NCBI GenBank assembly: GCA_018970845.1
Contig: JAGWVO010000209.1
Span: 1 to 6,425, forward strand
Direction: 5' to 3'
From: Planctomycetota bacterium
Lineage (GTDB): Bacteria > Planctomycetota > Planctomycetia > Gemmatales > Gemmataceae
DNA length: 6,425 bases
Numbering within the stretch: the first letter of the stretch is position 1; each line of letters starts with the position of its first letter. A program made the position numbers and the translations under genes. The notes under the pieces were generated by a model. It saw nothing but the letters and a program-made list of their open reading frames with translations, was not told the DNA's origin and ran no database searches. Shown piece after piece: positions 1 to 6,093 of this stretch.

Positions 1-26
1 ATTCCGGAATCATTGTTTCTCAAACT

Positions 27-55
27 CATGGGGCTGACGCCCCACGCTCGCCAAA
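27..55 (+). repeat. Dispersed hairpin repeat, copy 1
   Basis: A perfect 6-bp stem, TGGGGC (29-34) and GCCCCA (39-44), encloses the tetraloop TGAC, followed by CGCTCGCCAAA. The 29-nt element matches the minus strand of 3762-3790 at 26 of 29 positions; two of the three differences fall in the loop and the stem is unchanged. It lies downstream of the last head gene. In the minus-strand direction the stem is followed by TGAGTTTGAG with no U-run, so it is not a convincing intrinsic terminator. It resembles intergenic hairpin elements I associate with planctomycete genomes, which is a recollection and not a search result. Confidence 0.75.
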
Positions 56-111
56 CATGCAACGCCCCGCGCTCGCCAAACACGCAACGCCCCGCGCCCG
101 CCAAGCACGAA
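37..111 (+). repeat. Three 25-bp tandem repeats
   Basis: Three head-to-tail units at 37-61, 62-86 and 87-111 share the core ACGCCCCRCGCYCGCCAA. Unit 1 differs from unit 2 at two positions and unit 2 from unit 3 at three. A degenerate start of a fourth unit may follow at 111-119. Unit 1 overlaps the 3' arm and tail of the hairpin repeat, so the array looks like an expansion of the 3' part of that element. The array ends about 10 bp past the stop of the gene at 122-556. Spacing and lack of separate spacers argue against CRISPR. Confidence 0.8.
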
Positions 112-121
112 CCGCCCCGGA

Positions 122-556
122 TCAGTTCACCGGGGGGAACACCTCCGCCGGGCGCTCGTCGGCCATCGAGCCGAACCGCCCCTCCGTGCCCAGGAACACC
201 GTCGCCACGCTCACCGTCGTGCCGCCCGTCACCTCCACCCGCAGCCGCGCGAAACGGTAGCCGTTCGCCGTGTCCATCTCCCCGGGCAGCAGCGAGATCG
301 TGTAGGCGCGGTAGTCGAGGCCCGCGTCGGCCACCGTCACCACCTTGCCCGGGATGTCCTTGGCGCCCGTCCCGCCCACCGTGGTCGCCTGCTGCGCCCG
401 CAGCACCATCCCCGTGGCGTCGGTCGAGCCCGCCAGCACCACCCACAGGTAGCCCCGGGCCCCGCCCACATCGGTCCACGGGTGCGACCCGGAGGTGCCG
501 GCGAGGTTGTCCGGCGCCATGATCGCCCTGGGGAAAAACCGCTCAAATGGCTTCAT
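122..556 (-). CDS. Putative capsid decoration / head-stabilising protein
   Basis: A 144-aa protein encoded 21 bp downstream of the major capsid gene. The start at 556 is chosen because AAGGAG (564-569) lies 7 nt upstream, the same arrangement as at the portal gene. There is no signal peptide or membrane segment. After a short basic/aromatic N-terminus (KPFERFFPR) the body is rich in Gly, Thr, Val and Ala and looks beta-stranded: YLWVVLAG near residue 36, then VLRAQQATTVGGTGAKDI, a 'YRAYTISLLPGEMD' stretch near 82-95, and RLRVEVTGGTTVSVATVFLG near 104-123. The pattern of a mostly beta protein with a 'GGTGAK' loop directly after an HK97-type capsid gene resembles small virion proteins thought to decorate or stabilise heads. 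This role is inferred from position and texture; no catalytic motif is visible. A head-tail connector is a less likely alternative. It is the last head gene in the window and is followed by repeats. Confidence 0.8.
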   Translation of the reverse strand: MKPFERFFPRAIMAPDNLAGTSGSHPWTDVGGARGYLWVVLAGSTDATGMVLRAQQATTVGGTGAKDIPGKVVTVADAGLDYRAYTISLLPGEMDTANGYRFARLRVEVTGGTTVSVATVFLGTEGRFGSMADERPAEVFPPVN

Positions 557-563
557 CTGGCAT

Positions 564-569
564 CTCCTT
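564..569 (-). promoter_or_regulatory. Ribosome binding site of the decoration-like gene
   Basis: AAGGAG on the minus strand with a 7-nt spacer (557-563) to the ATG at 554-556. It fixes the start of this gene. The first eight bases, AAGGAGAT, are the same as at the portal gene. The stronger separate signal fits a gene that is not coupled by an ATGA overlap to the one before it. Confidence 0.7.
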
Positions 570-577
570 GGGTGTCG

Positions 578-1759
578 TCACGAGAGGTACACGAAGGGCG
601 ACAGCGTGCTGGCGCCGTCCGACAGGGTCATCGGCGCGCGCATCCACGGCTGGCCGTCCACCCGCGACACGAACCGCCACGCCGCCTGGTTCGTCGTGAA
701 CGCCGTGTGCTCGCTGTAGGCCACCTCCACCTGCCGCCGGTCGCCGATCAGGTACTGCTCCCAGTTCACCAGGCACACATCGCGCGGCAGGCCGAGCGCG
801 GTGAGCTTCTCCGAGGTGAGCACCGGCAGGCCGAAGAACTGGCCCGGCGCCGCGGCGCGCGCGTCGGGCAAAAACACCAGGTTCGTCGCGTCCGCCATGA
901 GCAGCAGCTCGCTGTACACCGACGGGTGCATCACCCAGCAGGCCCGCGAGGCGCTCCAACCGGGCATGAAGCGGGCGAGCATCTTCGCCGCGTCGTCAAG
1001 GAGGAAGCGGTTGGCGGTCTTGCGCGCGACGGCGACCGCCGCGCCCGTCGCCGGGCCCACCGCCCCCAGGGGCTTGCCCACGCCGTCCCCCCTGAGGAAG
1101 GCGCTGTCCTCGTGCCAGGCGATCGCCCCGCCGAACAGCGCCGCCAGCAGGGCCTCGAGCCCGGCGCCGGCGTCGTCGACGAGGGCGTTGGAGACCTTCG
1201 CGTAGCCGGAAAGCTCGCGCGCCTGCAGGGTGACTTGCCGGAACGCCGGTTCCGACTGGTTCACCGCGGCGGCCTCCTCGCTCCATCGGGCCACCAGGCC
1301 GCCGAACGCCGCGGTGTCGCCCGCCGCGGGCGCCGCGGTCACATCCAGGGCGGGCACATGGAGCACGCCGGCGCCCATGGGGATCACGGTGGCCCTGGGC
1401 CTGGCCACGGCGCGCTCGGCCGCCACGCCCAGAAGCCTCGGCAGGAACTCCTCGGGCACCAGGTAGCCGCCCTGCGCGCCCGCCTGCGTGTTCATCGCCG
1501 CCTTGCTCGAGCGGTACACATCCTCCAGCCTGCGGCTGTCGTGGGTGCGCACGCTCAGCAGGAAGTCGGCGAAGTTGCGGCGCTCGTCGCCCCGCCCGCC
1601 GTCGCCGAAGATCGCCGCGCGCGCCCCCCGGGCCGAGAGCGTCCGCGCCCGGCCGGCCTCCTCCAGCCGGCGCTCCACGGCGCGCGCCACCCCCTGGGCC
1701 AACTGGTCGGCCAGCGCCTCGGCCGCCGCCGTTTCCACTCCCTCGTCCATCGCGTTCAT
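578..1759 (-). CDS. HK97-type phage major capsid protein
   Basis: A 393-aa shell-forming protein of the HK97 major capsid family. The start at 1759 is chosen because its ATG overlaps the protease stop as ATGA and has GGAGG (1765-1769) 5 nt upstream; an in-frame ATG at 1771 is possible but has a poorer site. Residues 1-45 are helical and charged (ETAAAEALADQLAQGVARAV), as in a scaffolding delta domain. The family hallmark GGYLVPEEF is at 97-105, and FLRGDGVGKPLG at 221-232 matches the usual 'FL.GDG...P.G' segment. The C-terminal half has the expected WVMHPS (275-280), FFGLPV (308-313) and a final stretch near 345-393 with beta-rich character. The protease gene just upstream would be expected to remove the N-terminal part, probably shortly before GGYLVP; the exact site cannot be read. 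Length is typical for the family with a delta domain. Confidence 0.95.
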   Translation of the reverse strand: MNAMDEGVETAAAEALADQLAQGVARAVERRLEEAGRARTLSARGARAAIFGDGGRGDERRNFADFLLSVRTHDSRRLEDVYRSSKAAMNTQAGAQGGYLVPEEFLPRLLGVAAERAVARPRATVIPMGAGVLHVPALDVTAAPAAGDTAAFGGLVARWSEEAAAVNQSEPAFRQVTLQARELSGYAKVSNALVDDAGAGLEALLAALFGGAIAWHEDSAFLRGDGVGKPLGAVGPATGAAVAVARKTANRFLLDDAAKMLARFMPGWSASRACWVMHPSVYSELLLMADATNLVFLPDARAAAPGQFFGLPVLTSEKLTALGLPRDVCLVNWEQYLIGDRRQVEVAYSEHTAFTTNQAAWRFVSRVDGQPWMRAPMTLSDGASTLSPFVYLS

Positions 1760-2457
1760 CCCTTCCTCCATCCGTCGCCTCCTCCCGCTTCCCCGGCCCG
1801 ACCCCCGAGCCGTTTCATCGCCACCTCCGCCGTCCGCTCCCCCAGCGCCCGGATCGCCCCCTCCGGCAGCACCAGCGTCTCGGGGTTCGCCGGCAGGAAC
1901 ACGCACGCGTACTCGAGCAGGATCCACCCCGAGACCACCTGCCTCGCCCCCGCCATCTCCGGCCTCGCCCGCGTCTCCTCCGCCGTGGGCGCCCTCGTCC
2001 GCGTCGCCAAAAACCCGATCGACTTGCCCACCAGGAGCCCCGAGCGCACCAGCGCCCAGGCCACGTCCGGCGTCCAGGCCACCGCCGGCGCCAGTTCCTC
2101 CGGCCTCGCCGGGTACACCGTCCGCGCCAGCACCCCGCGCGCCGTCACCCGCCTCCACGCCGACAGCCCCGCCGGCGGCGCCGCCGTGTCGTGGTTCCAG
2201 GTCACCACCGGGTTCGCCGCGAAGTGCCGGTCGTCCATCCCCCCCGGCAGCACCACATCCCCGTGCCGGTCGATCGCCGCCGTGCTGATCCACGATGTCT
2301 CCCCCCGCGCGCCGGCCCGCGCCGGCGCGCCCGCCGCCAGCGCCCTTCTCGGCTCCCGCAACTCCGCCGGAAGCGACTTCAGCACCGCCTCCTGCTCCCG
2401 CGCCCCCGCCTCCGTCACCCGCGTCCCCAGGGGACCCGTCACCAGGGCCGCCCTCAT
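1756..2457 (-). CDS. Prohead maturation protease (S78-like)
   Basis: A 233-aa serine protease of the HK97 prohead protease type, expected to cleave the N-terminal scaffold region of the capsid protein inside the immature head. Start at 2457: the ATG overlaps the portal stop as ATGA, with GGAGG (2464-2468) 6 nt upstream. Visible family segments are ISTAAIDRHGDVV (57-69), NPVVTWNHD (82-90) with the likely catalytic His89, VGKSIGF (143-149) with the likely nucleophile Ser147, and ILLEYACVFLPANPE (179-193) with Glu182 as the likely third member. The 'PAN' turn after the acidic residue is typical. The C-terminal 25 residues are Gly-rich and basic and probably flexible. It ends overlapping the capsid gene by 4 nt, so protease and substrate are probably translated together. 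No frameshift or missing key residue is seen. Confidence 0.93.
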   Translation of the reverse strand: MRAALVTGPLGTRVTEAGAREQEAVLKSLPAELREPRRALAAGAPARAGARGETSWISTAAIDRHGDVVLPGGMDDRHFAANPVVTWNHDTAAPPAGLSAWRRVTARGVLARTVYPARPEELAPAVAWTPDVAWALVRSGLLVGKSIGFLATRTRAPTAEETRARPEMAGARQVVSGWILLEYACVFLPANPETLVLPEGAIRALGERTAEVAMKRLGGRAGEAGGGDGWRKG

Positions 2458-3740
2458 GCCGCACCTCCCCCCGGCGCCTCGCGCCTGGCCCGCCCCGTCT
2501 CCGGGGCGATGTCGATCCGCCCGGTGATGTCGGTGGGCGCCCAGGCCACCGGCAGCCACGGCACCCCGCCCCAGGCCGCCGGGCCCAGCCCACGCCCCGA
2601 GCGCACCTCGTTGATGCTCAACACCCCCTGCTTCAAATCCAGCTCCTGCCTCCTCAGCGCCTCCTCCCGCTCCAGGGGCGACGGGTCGTCGCTGGCGAAG
2701 AACAGCCCCCCCGACGGGTCGTAAAGCCGCGCCAGCGCGCTCGAGAGCCTCTGGTCGCGGCGCCTCAGCCGCGGCCGCACCGCCACGGCCAAGTGCTGCC
2801 TTTCCGCCGCCTGCAGGTTCGCCAGGTTCGTGTCGTTGGTCAGGTACGCCAGCGGCACCCCGAAGGCGTTGGCGATGTCCGCCCGCGTGCCCCCCATGTC
2901 GGCCAGCGTCGCCAGTTCGCCCAGCGGGTTCTGCACCACCGAAACCTTGAGGCTCGCGTCGGCCACCAGCACCCTCCCCGTGCCCCGCCGGAACTTCCGC
3001 TCCCACTCGCCCTCCAGCCTCTCCCGCTCGTCCTCGCCCAGGGGGCCCTCCGGCGTCAGGATCACCCCCGGCGCCGCGGCGCCCTCCAGGAGCCCGCCCC
3101 GGTAGGCCCGCAACTGCCCCGCCGCCCTCACCGTCTCCAGGCACGCCCTCAGCGGGCTCAGACCCGGCCCGTACGGGTCGCGCGGGTCGGGATAACGGAA
3201 ATGCACCACCTCCCCCGCCGGCAGCGCCGTCTCACCCTTGGGCCCCGACACCCGGTAGCACGCCAGCGTCCCGTCCTCGCGCCGTTCCGCGCGCACCCGG
3301 TGGGCCGGCAGCGTCCAGATGGCCCCCGGCAGGCCGTCGGCGCCCGCCTCCAGGCTCCAGTAGGCGCTGCCCACGGTCTCCTGGTGCAATGTCGTCAGCT
3401 CCCACAGCTCCTGCGCGTCCTGCTCGCCGTTCACCTCCGCGAGCAGGTCGAGGAGCGGGTGGTCGATCACCTCGCGCACCTCGCCCGCCCCGCCCGGCAC
3501 CGCCAGCTTGAGCCGCTCGTCGGCTCCCAGGGCGCGGGTGCGAACCCGCCTCGCCTGCCGGCCCCGGGCGAACAGCCGGGGCGGGTACGACGCGCACACC
3601 GCCGCGTTGATCGCCGCGCAGGCGTAGGCGGTGTGGCTGAGTTCGGCCAGGCAGTCGGCCGGCCGGTCGCCCCGGCGGGGCGCCACGAACATTTCCGCCG
3701 CCCGGTCGACGGTTTTCCTCCGGCCGAATGGCCACCACAT
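2454..3740 (-). CDS. HK97-type phage portal protein
   Basis: A 428-aa portal subunit; the family forms a dodecameric ring at one vertex through which DNA is packaged and to which the terminase docks. The start at 3740 is preferred over longer in-frame starts (3809, 3758) because AAGGAG (3748-3753) lies 7 nt upstream, and because 3809 would overlap the terminase end and read through the repeat. Family features: N-terminal WWPFGRRK; TAYACAAINAAVCASYPPRLF (38-57), the usual early helix; HPLLDLLAEVN (94-104); VVHFRYPDPRDPYGPGLSPL (178-197), matching the 'H.R...D...G.SPL' segment; helical GEDERERLEGEWERKF (235-250); and INEVRSGRGLGP (376-387) close to the C-terminus. The end is low-complexity, Arg/Gly/Ala rich. 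It overlaps the protease gene by 4 nt and follows the terminase with a 61-bp gap holding a hairpin repeat. Confidence 0.94.
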   Translation of the reverse strand: MWWPFGRRKTVDRAAEMFVAPRRGDRPADCLAELSHTAYACAAINAAVCASYPPRLFARGRQARRVRTRALGADERLKLAVPGGAGEVREVIDHPLLDLLAEVNGEQDAQELWELTTLHQETVGSAYWSLEAGADGLPGAIWTLPAHRVRAERREDGTLACYRVSGPKGETALPAGEVVHFRYPDPRDPYGPGLSPLRACLETVRAAGQLRAYRGGLLEGAAAPGVILTPEGPLGEDERERLEGEWERKFRRGTGRVLVADASLKVSVVQNPLGELATLADMGGTRADIANAFGVPLAYLTNDTNLANLQAAERQHLAVAVRPRLRRRDQRLSSALARLYDPSGGLFFASDDPSPLEREEALRRQELDLKQGVLSINEVRSGRGLGPAAWGGVPWLPVAWAPTDITGRIDIAPETGRARREAPGGGAA

Positions 3741-3747
3741 GCAAGAT

Positions 3748-3753
3748 CTCCTT
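3748..3753 (-). promoter_or_regulatory. Ribosome binding site of the portal gene
   Basis: AAGGAG on the minus strand with a 7-nt spacer to the ATG at 3738-3740. It decides the start of the portal gene against two longer in-frame alternatives. It is preceded by an A7 tract (3758-3764) and the hairpin repeat, so the leader between stem and Shine-Dalgarno is likely unstructured. Confidence 0.75.
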
Positions 3754-3761
3754 TCCATTTT

Positions 3762-3790
3762 TTTGGCGGGCGTGGGGCGCCGGCCCCATG
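3762..3790 (-). repeat. Dispersed hairpin repeat, copy 2
   Basis: On the minus strand CATGGGGC-CGGC-GCCCCA is followed by CGCCCGCCAAA, then more A residues. The 6-bp stem is identical to the copy at 27-55 and only the loop and one tail base differ. It fills the terminase-portal gap. Because seven A residues, not T residues, follow on the transcribed strand, it is unlikely to stop transcription from the terminase. A role in transcript processing or in separating terminase from portal expression is possible but inferred. Confidence 0.75.
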
Positions 3791-3801
3791 GGCGATTCGT
3801 C

Positions 3802-5004
3802 TCAGCCAACCCGCGTCTTCCCCATCCGCCCCGCGTCGAGCCCCATCACCAGGTACCGCAGCGCCGCCAGCGCGTGGTTGTCGCGGTCCAGCGGCGTCTC
3901 GCTTCCCTCGGCCTCGTACCGGTAAAGCCCCGCCTCGCGCGCCAGCTCGGGGCACGCCCCCCGCGCCACCTTGAGCCTTCCGCTCTCCAGCCGCGCCGTC
4001 ACCGCCGCGATCCCGCCCGCCAGCGCGTTGTTACCCGGCCACACCCGCAACCCCGCCGCCCTCAGCTCCTCGATCTCCGTGCGACCCGCCGGGTCGGCGT
4101 GCCAGATCCCCTTTTTGGGCAGGGCCCGCGCGTGCTCGTGCAGCGGCGTCCGCGCCAGGTACCGCTCCCCCGTCAGCCACAGCACATCGTCCCGGGTGCG
4201 GAGGCCCCACACCGCCGCGAACGGGTTGCGCCACCCGAAGTCGATGCCCCCCACGGGCTCCCCGGCGTCCGGGGGCGGCGCGTCGGCGAGCGCCGAGGAG
4301 AACCCCGGGTACACCAGCCCCGTCAGCGCCCCGAAGCTGCAGCCGTACTCCTGCTCCACCCACGCGTCGCCAAGGGCGGAGCGCTCCAAGGCTATGAACT
4401 CGGGGCTGATCCTCGGGCACGCCGTCCACGGCGCCTCGTGCCGCTCCCAGCCCGCGCCCGCGGCCCACTCCCGCCAGAACCAACCCTGCCGGCCGAACGG
4501 CGTCGACAACGCCACCAGCCTGCCCCGGCCCACCGCCAGCATCGGCCTCGCCGCGGCGTACAGCGCGTCGGGAATCCTCGACGCCTCGTCCAGGGCGATG
4601 AGCCCCGGCCCCGAGAATCCCCGCAAGGTCGCCTCCGCCCCCGGCAGGGCCAGCACCCTCGAGCCGTGCCCCAGCACCAGCTCGTCGCGCGTGCGCCTCC
4701 GGGCCCGCCCCCAGCTCCCCAGGCCCGGGGCGTTCGCCGCCAAAAGCGCCGCGCATTTCGCGTGGATCTCCCTCGACTGCCGCAGGCTCGGCGCCAAAAG
4801 CAGCACCAGCGCCCGCTCCCGCCGCAGCGCCGCGTGCAGCGCCAGCGCCGCCGTCACCGTGCTCTTGCCCGCCTGCCGCGAGCAGCACAAAAGCAGCCTC
4901 GCCGCACGCGACCTCAGCACCCGCTCCTGCCACGGGTCCGGCTCCACCCCGGCGCGCCTCAGCAGCGCCGCGGGGTCCAGCATCGCCGCCAACGCGCCAA
5001 GCAT
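3802..5004 (-). CDS. Phage terminase large subunit
   Basis: A 400-aa DNA-packaging motor with ATPase and nuclease halves. ATPase: Walker A SRQAGKST (42-49), Walker B LIALDE (135-140) with the catalytic Glu140, and the coupling motif LVALSTP (163-169). RNase H-like nuclease: GGIDFGW (252-258) with Asp255, WHADP (301-305) with Asp304, and LDRDNHALAALRY (372-384) with Asp375, giving the expected three acidic residues. The length is near the small end of the family but both domains are complete. The start at 5004 is the first ATG; the site upstream is weak (purine-rich GGGGAACGGGG), and an in-frame ATG at 4983 (MLDPAALL) is an alternative. No small terminase gene is adjacent. It is divergent from the arginase-family gene, with 58 bp between them; no clear minus-strand promoter is visible there. 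Confidence 0.94.
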   Translation of the reverse strand: MLGALAAMLDPAALLRRAGVEPDPWQERVLRSRAARLLLCCSRQAGKSTVTAALALHAALRRERALVLLLAPSLRQSREIHAKCAALLAANAPGLGSWGRARRRTRDELVLGHGSRVLALPGAEATLRGFSGPGLIALDEASRIPDALYAAARPMLAVGRGRLVALSTPFGRQGWFWREWAAGAGWERHEAPWTACPRISPEFIALERSALGDAWVEQEYGCSFGALTGLVYPGFSSALADAPPPDAGEPVGGIDFGWRNPFAAVWGLRTRDDVLWLTGERYLARTPLHEHARALPKKGIWHADPAGRTEIEELRAAGLRVWPGNNALAGGIAAVTARLESGRLKVARGACPELAREAGLYRYEAEGSETPLDRDNHALAALRYLVMGLDAGRMGKTRVG

Positions 5005-5029
5005 CCGCAGCGCCCCGTTCCCCGTTCCC

Positions 5030-5054
5030 TACAATCAGGAAGTTCCGTCCGGAG
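5030..5054 (+). promoter_or_regulatory. Promoter -10 box and ribosome binding site for the arginase-family gene
   Basis: TACAAT at 5030-5035 is one base from the TATAAT consensus and sits in an otherwise very GC-rich gap. GGAG at 5051-5054 is 8 nt before the ATG at 5063. Initiation near 5042 would leave a leader of about 20 nt. No good -35 hexamer is seen at the usual spacing, so the promoter call is tentative; the ribosome binding site is firmer. It indicates that this gene is expressed separately from the head genes. Confidence 0.5.
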
Positions 5055-5062
5055 TGTCCCCG

Positions 5063-5890
5063 ATGATCCGAGCCTTCGTCTTCCCGTTCGACTCCTTCGG
5101 CTCCGCCGGCACCGGCGCCGGCGCCCTGGCCCTGGGAGACGCCCTCCGCGAGATGCGCGCCGACTTCTTCCACGAGACCGTCCCCACGCGCGCCGCCGCC
5201 TGGGCCGGAGACCTCAAGGTCCGCGAGGTCGCCTTCGACACCCCCGCCGCCATCGCCCGGTTCCGCAAGGCCGGCCGCGCCATGCTCCGCAGGCCCCTGG
5301 CCAACGGCGACCCCGTCATCTGGCTCTCCGGCAACCACCTCGGAGCCATGCCGCTGCTCGACCTCGCCGCCGCCGACCCCGACACCATCGTCCTCCAGGC
5401 CGACGCCCACCTCGACATCCACGCCTTCGGCGACAGCGTCGAGACCCTCTCCCACGGAAACTACCTCCGCCGGCTCCGCTGGAAGCCCGACGGCTCCCCC
5501 CGCCTCGTCCACCTCGGCCACCGCGACCTCCTCCACAAGACCGACGACATCGAGCCGTTCATCCCCCACGCCATCCCCGCCGAGGAACTCGTCGCCGACA
5601 ACGCCGCCGTCCGCGGCAAGGTCGCCTCGCTCGTCGCCGACTACGACAAGGTCGTCATCGACATCGATGTCGATGTCTTCGACGAGGGCCTCGTGCCCGG
5701 CAGCGCCCGGCCCGTCCCCTGCGGAATCTCTCCCCTGCAGCTCCTCAATGTCATCAAGGCCATCGACCCGGCCCGCGTCTCGGCCCTCGCCGTCTCCGAG
5801 TACGATCCCGGCCGCGACGACCGCGACCGCGGCCTCGCCGCCCTCGCCTGGCTCCTCGAGCGGTTCCTGCTCTGGAAGTCGGGCGGCTAG
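5063..5890 (+). CDS. Arginase/agmatinase-family (ureohydrolase) metalloenzyme
   Basis: A 275-aa cytosolic enzyme of the arginase fold, which uses a pair of manganese ions to hydrolyse guanidino or related C-N bonds (arginine, agmatine, formiminoglutamate and similar). Metal-binding motifs are complete: GNH with His92 (in place of the usual GGDH), DAHLD with Asp114, His116 and Asp118, and DVDVFD with Asp202 and Asp204. His131 in SHGN matches the family's active-site His, and Glu247 in SEYDPGRDDRD matches the conserved late Glu. The usual 'DP' after the second acidic motif is 'DE' here. The substrate cannot be read; the divergent first motif and lack of an obvious guanidine loop leave it open. 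It is the only plus-strand gene in a minus-strand phage cluster. It starts 58 bp from the terminase start and ends on a CTAG shared with the opposing gene. There is no signal peptide. Composition by eye is like its neighbours, so recent transfer is not evident. Confidence 0.92.
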   Translation: MIRAFVFPFDSFGSAGTGAGALALGDALREMRADFFHETVPTRAAAWAGDLKVREVAFDTPAAIARFRKAGRAMLRRPLANGDPVIWLSGNHLGAMPLLDLAAADPDTIVLQADAHLDIHAFGDSVETLSHGNYLRRLRWKPDGSPRLVHLGHRDLLHKTDDIEPFIPHAIPAEELVADNAAVRGKVASLVADYDKVVIDIDVDVFDEGLVPGSARPVPCGISPLQLLNVIKAIDPARVSALAVSEYDPGRDDRDRGLAALAWLLERFLLWKSGG

Positions 5891-6093
5891 TCCCCCAGCG
5901 CGCACCCGCAGCCGAACCACGCCCGGCCTCCCCCCAGCCTCGGCACCAGCACATGCCGGCACGCCGGGCAGCGCGCCACCGCCAGCATTTCCGCCATGTC
6001 CGACTCCGGCCTGTCCGGCCCGGCCCCGGCGCGCTCCGGCCGCGTCCGCCTCTCCCGGCTCTCCATCGGGCCGCCGTCCCTCGGCTCGCTCAT
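5887..6093 (-). CDS. Small zinc-ribbon-like protein, function unknown
   Basis: A 68-aa protein. The start at 6093 overlaps the stop of the preceding gene as ATGA, with GGGAG (6101-6105) 7 nt upstream, so the two are probably translationally coupled. The first 35 residues are charged and probably disordered (SEPRDGGPMESRERRTRPE). The C-terminal half carries CPAC (42-45) and CGC (62-64), spaced by 16 residues, a plausible single zinc site; HVLVPRL and GRAWFGC between them suggest a small beta hairpin. Many such mini-ribbons bind nucleic acid or protein, but no specific family is recognised. The stop codon overlaps that of the convergent arginase-family gene. The coupling and the four cysteines make it likely real despite its size. 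Confidence 0.72.
   Translation of the reverse strand: MSEPRDGGPMESRERRTRPERAGAGPDRPESDMAEMLAVARCPACRHVLVPRLGGGRAWFGCGCALGD

Noticed and set aside
29..44. Intrinsic terminator for the head operon
   Set aside because: The stem is only 6 bp and the minus-strand sequence after it has no run of T residues, so termination there is not supported.
37..111. Possible CRISPR array
   Set aside because: The 25-bp units are directly adjacent with no unique spacers, and no cas gene is present.
482..2527. A 681-codon open frame on the plus strand opposite the capsid and protease genes
   Set aside because: Its product is dominated by Arg, His, Pro, Ala and Gly with no domain texture, which is what the antisense of high-GC coding gives. 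The minus-strand frames encode recognisable phage proteins.
3741..3809. Longer portal start at 3809 overlapping the terminase
   Set aside because: The 23 extra residues would be encoded through the hairpin repeat, and the strong AAGGAG 7 nt before 3740 marks the shorter start.
4031..5962. A 643-codon minus-strand frame covering the arginase-family gene
   Set aside because: It is Gly/Ala/Glu/Val-rich repetitive antisense of a real gene and is out of frame with the terminase. High GC removes stop codons.
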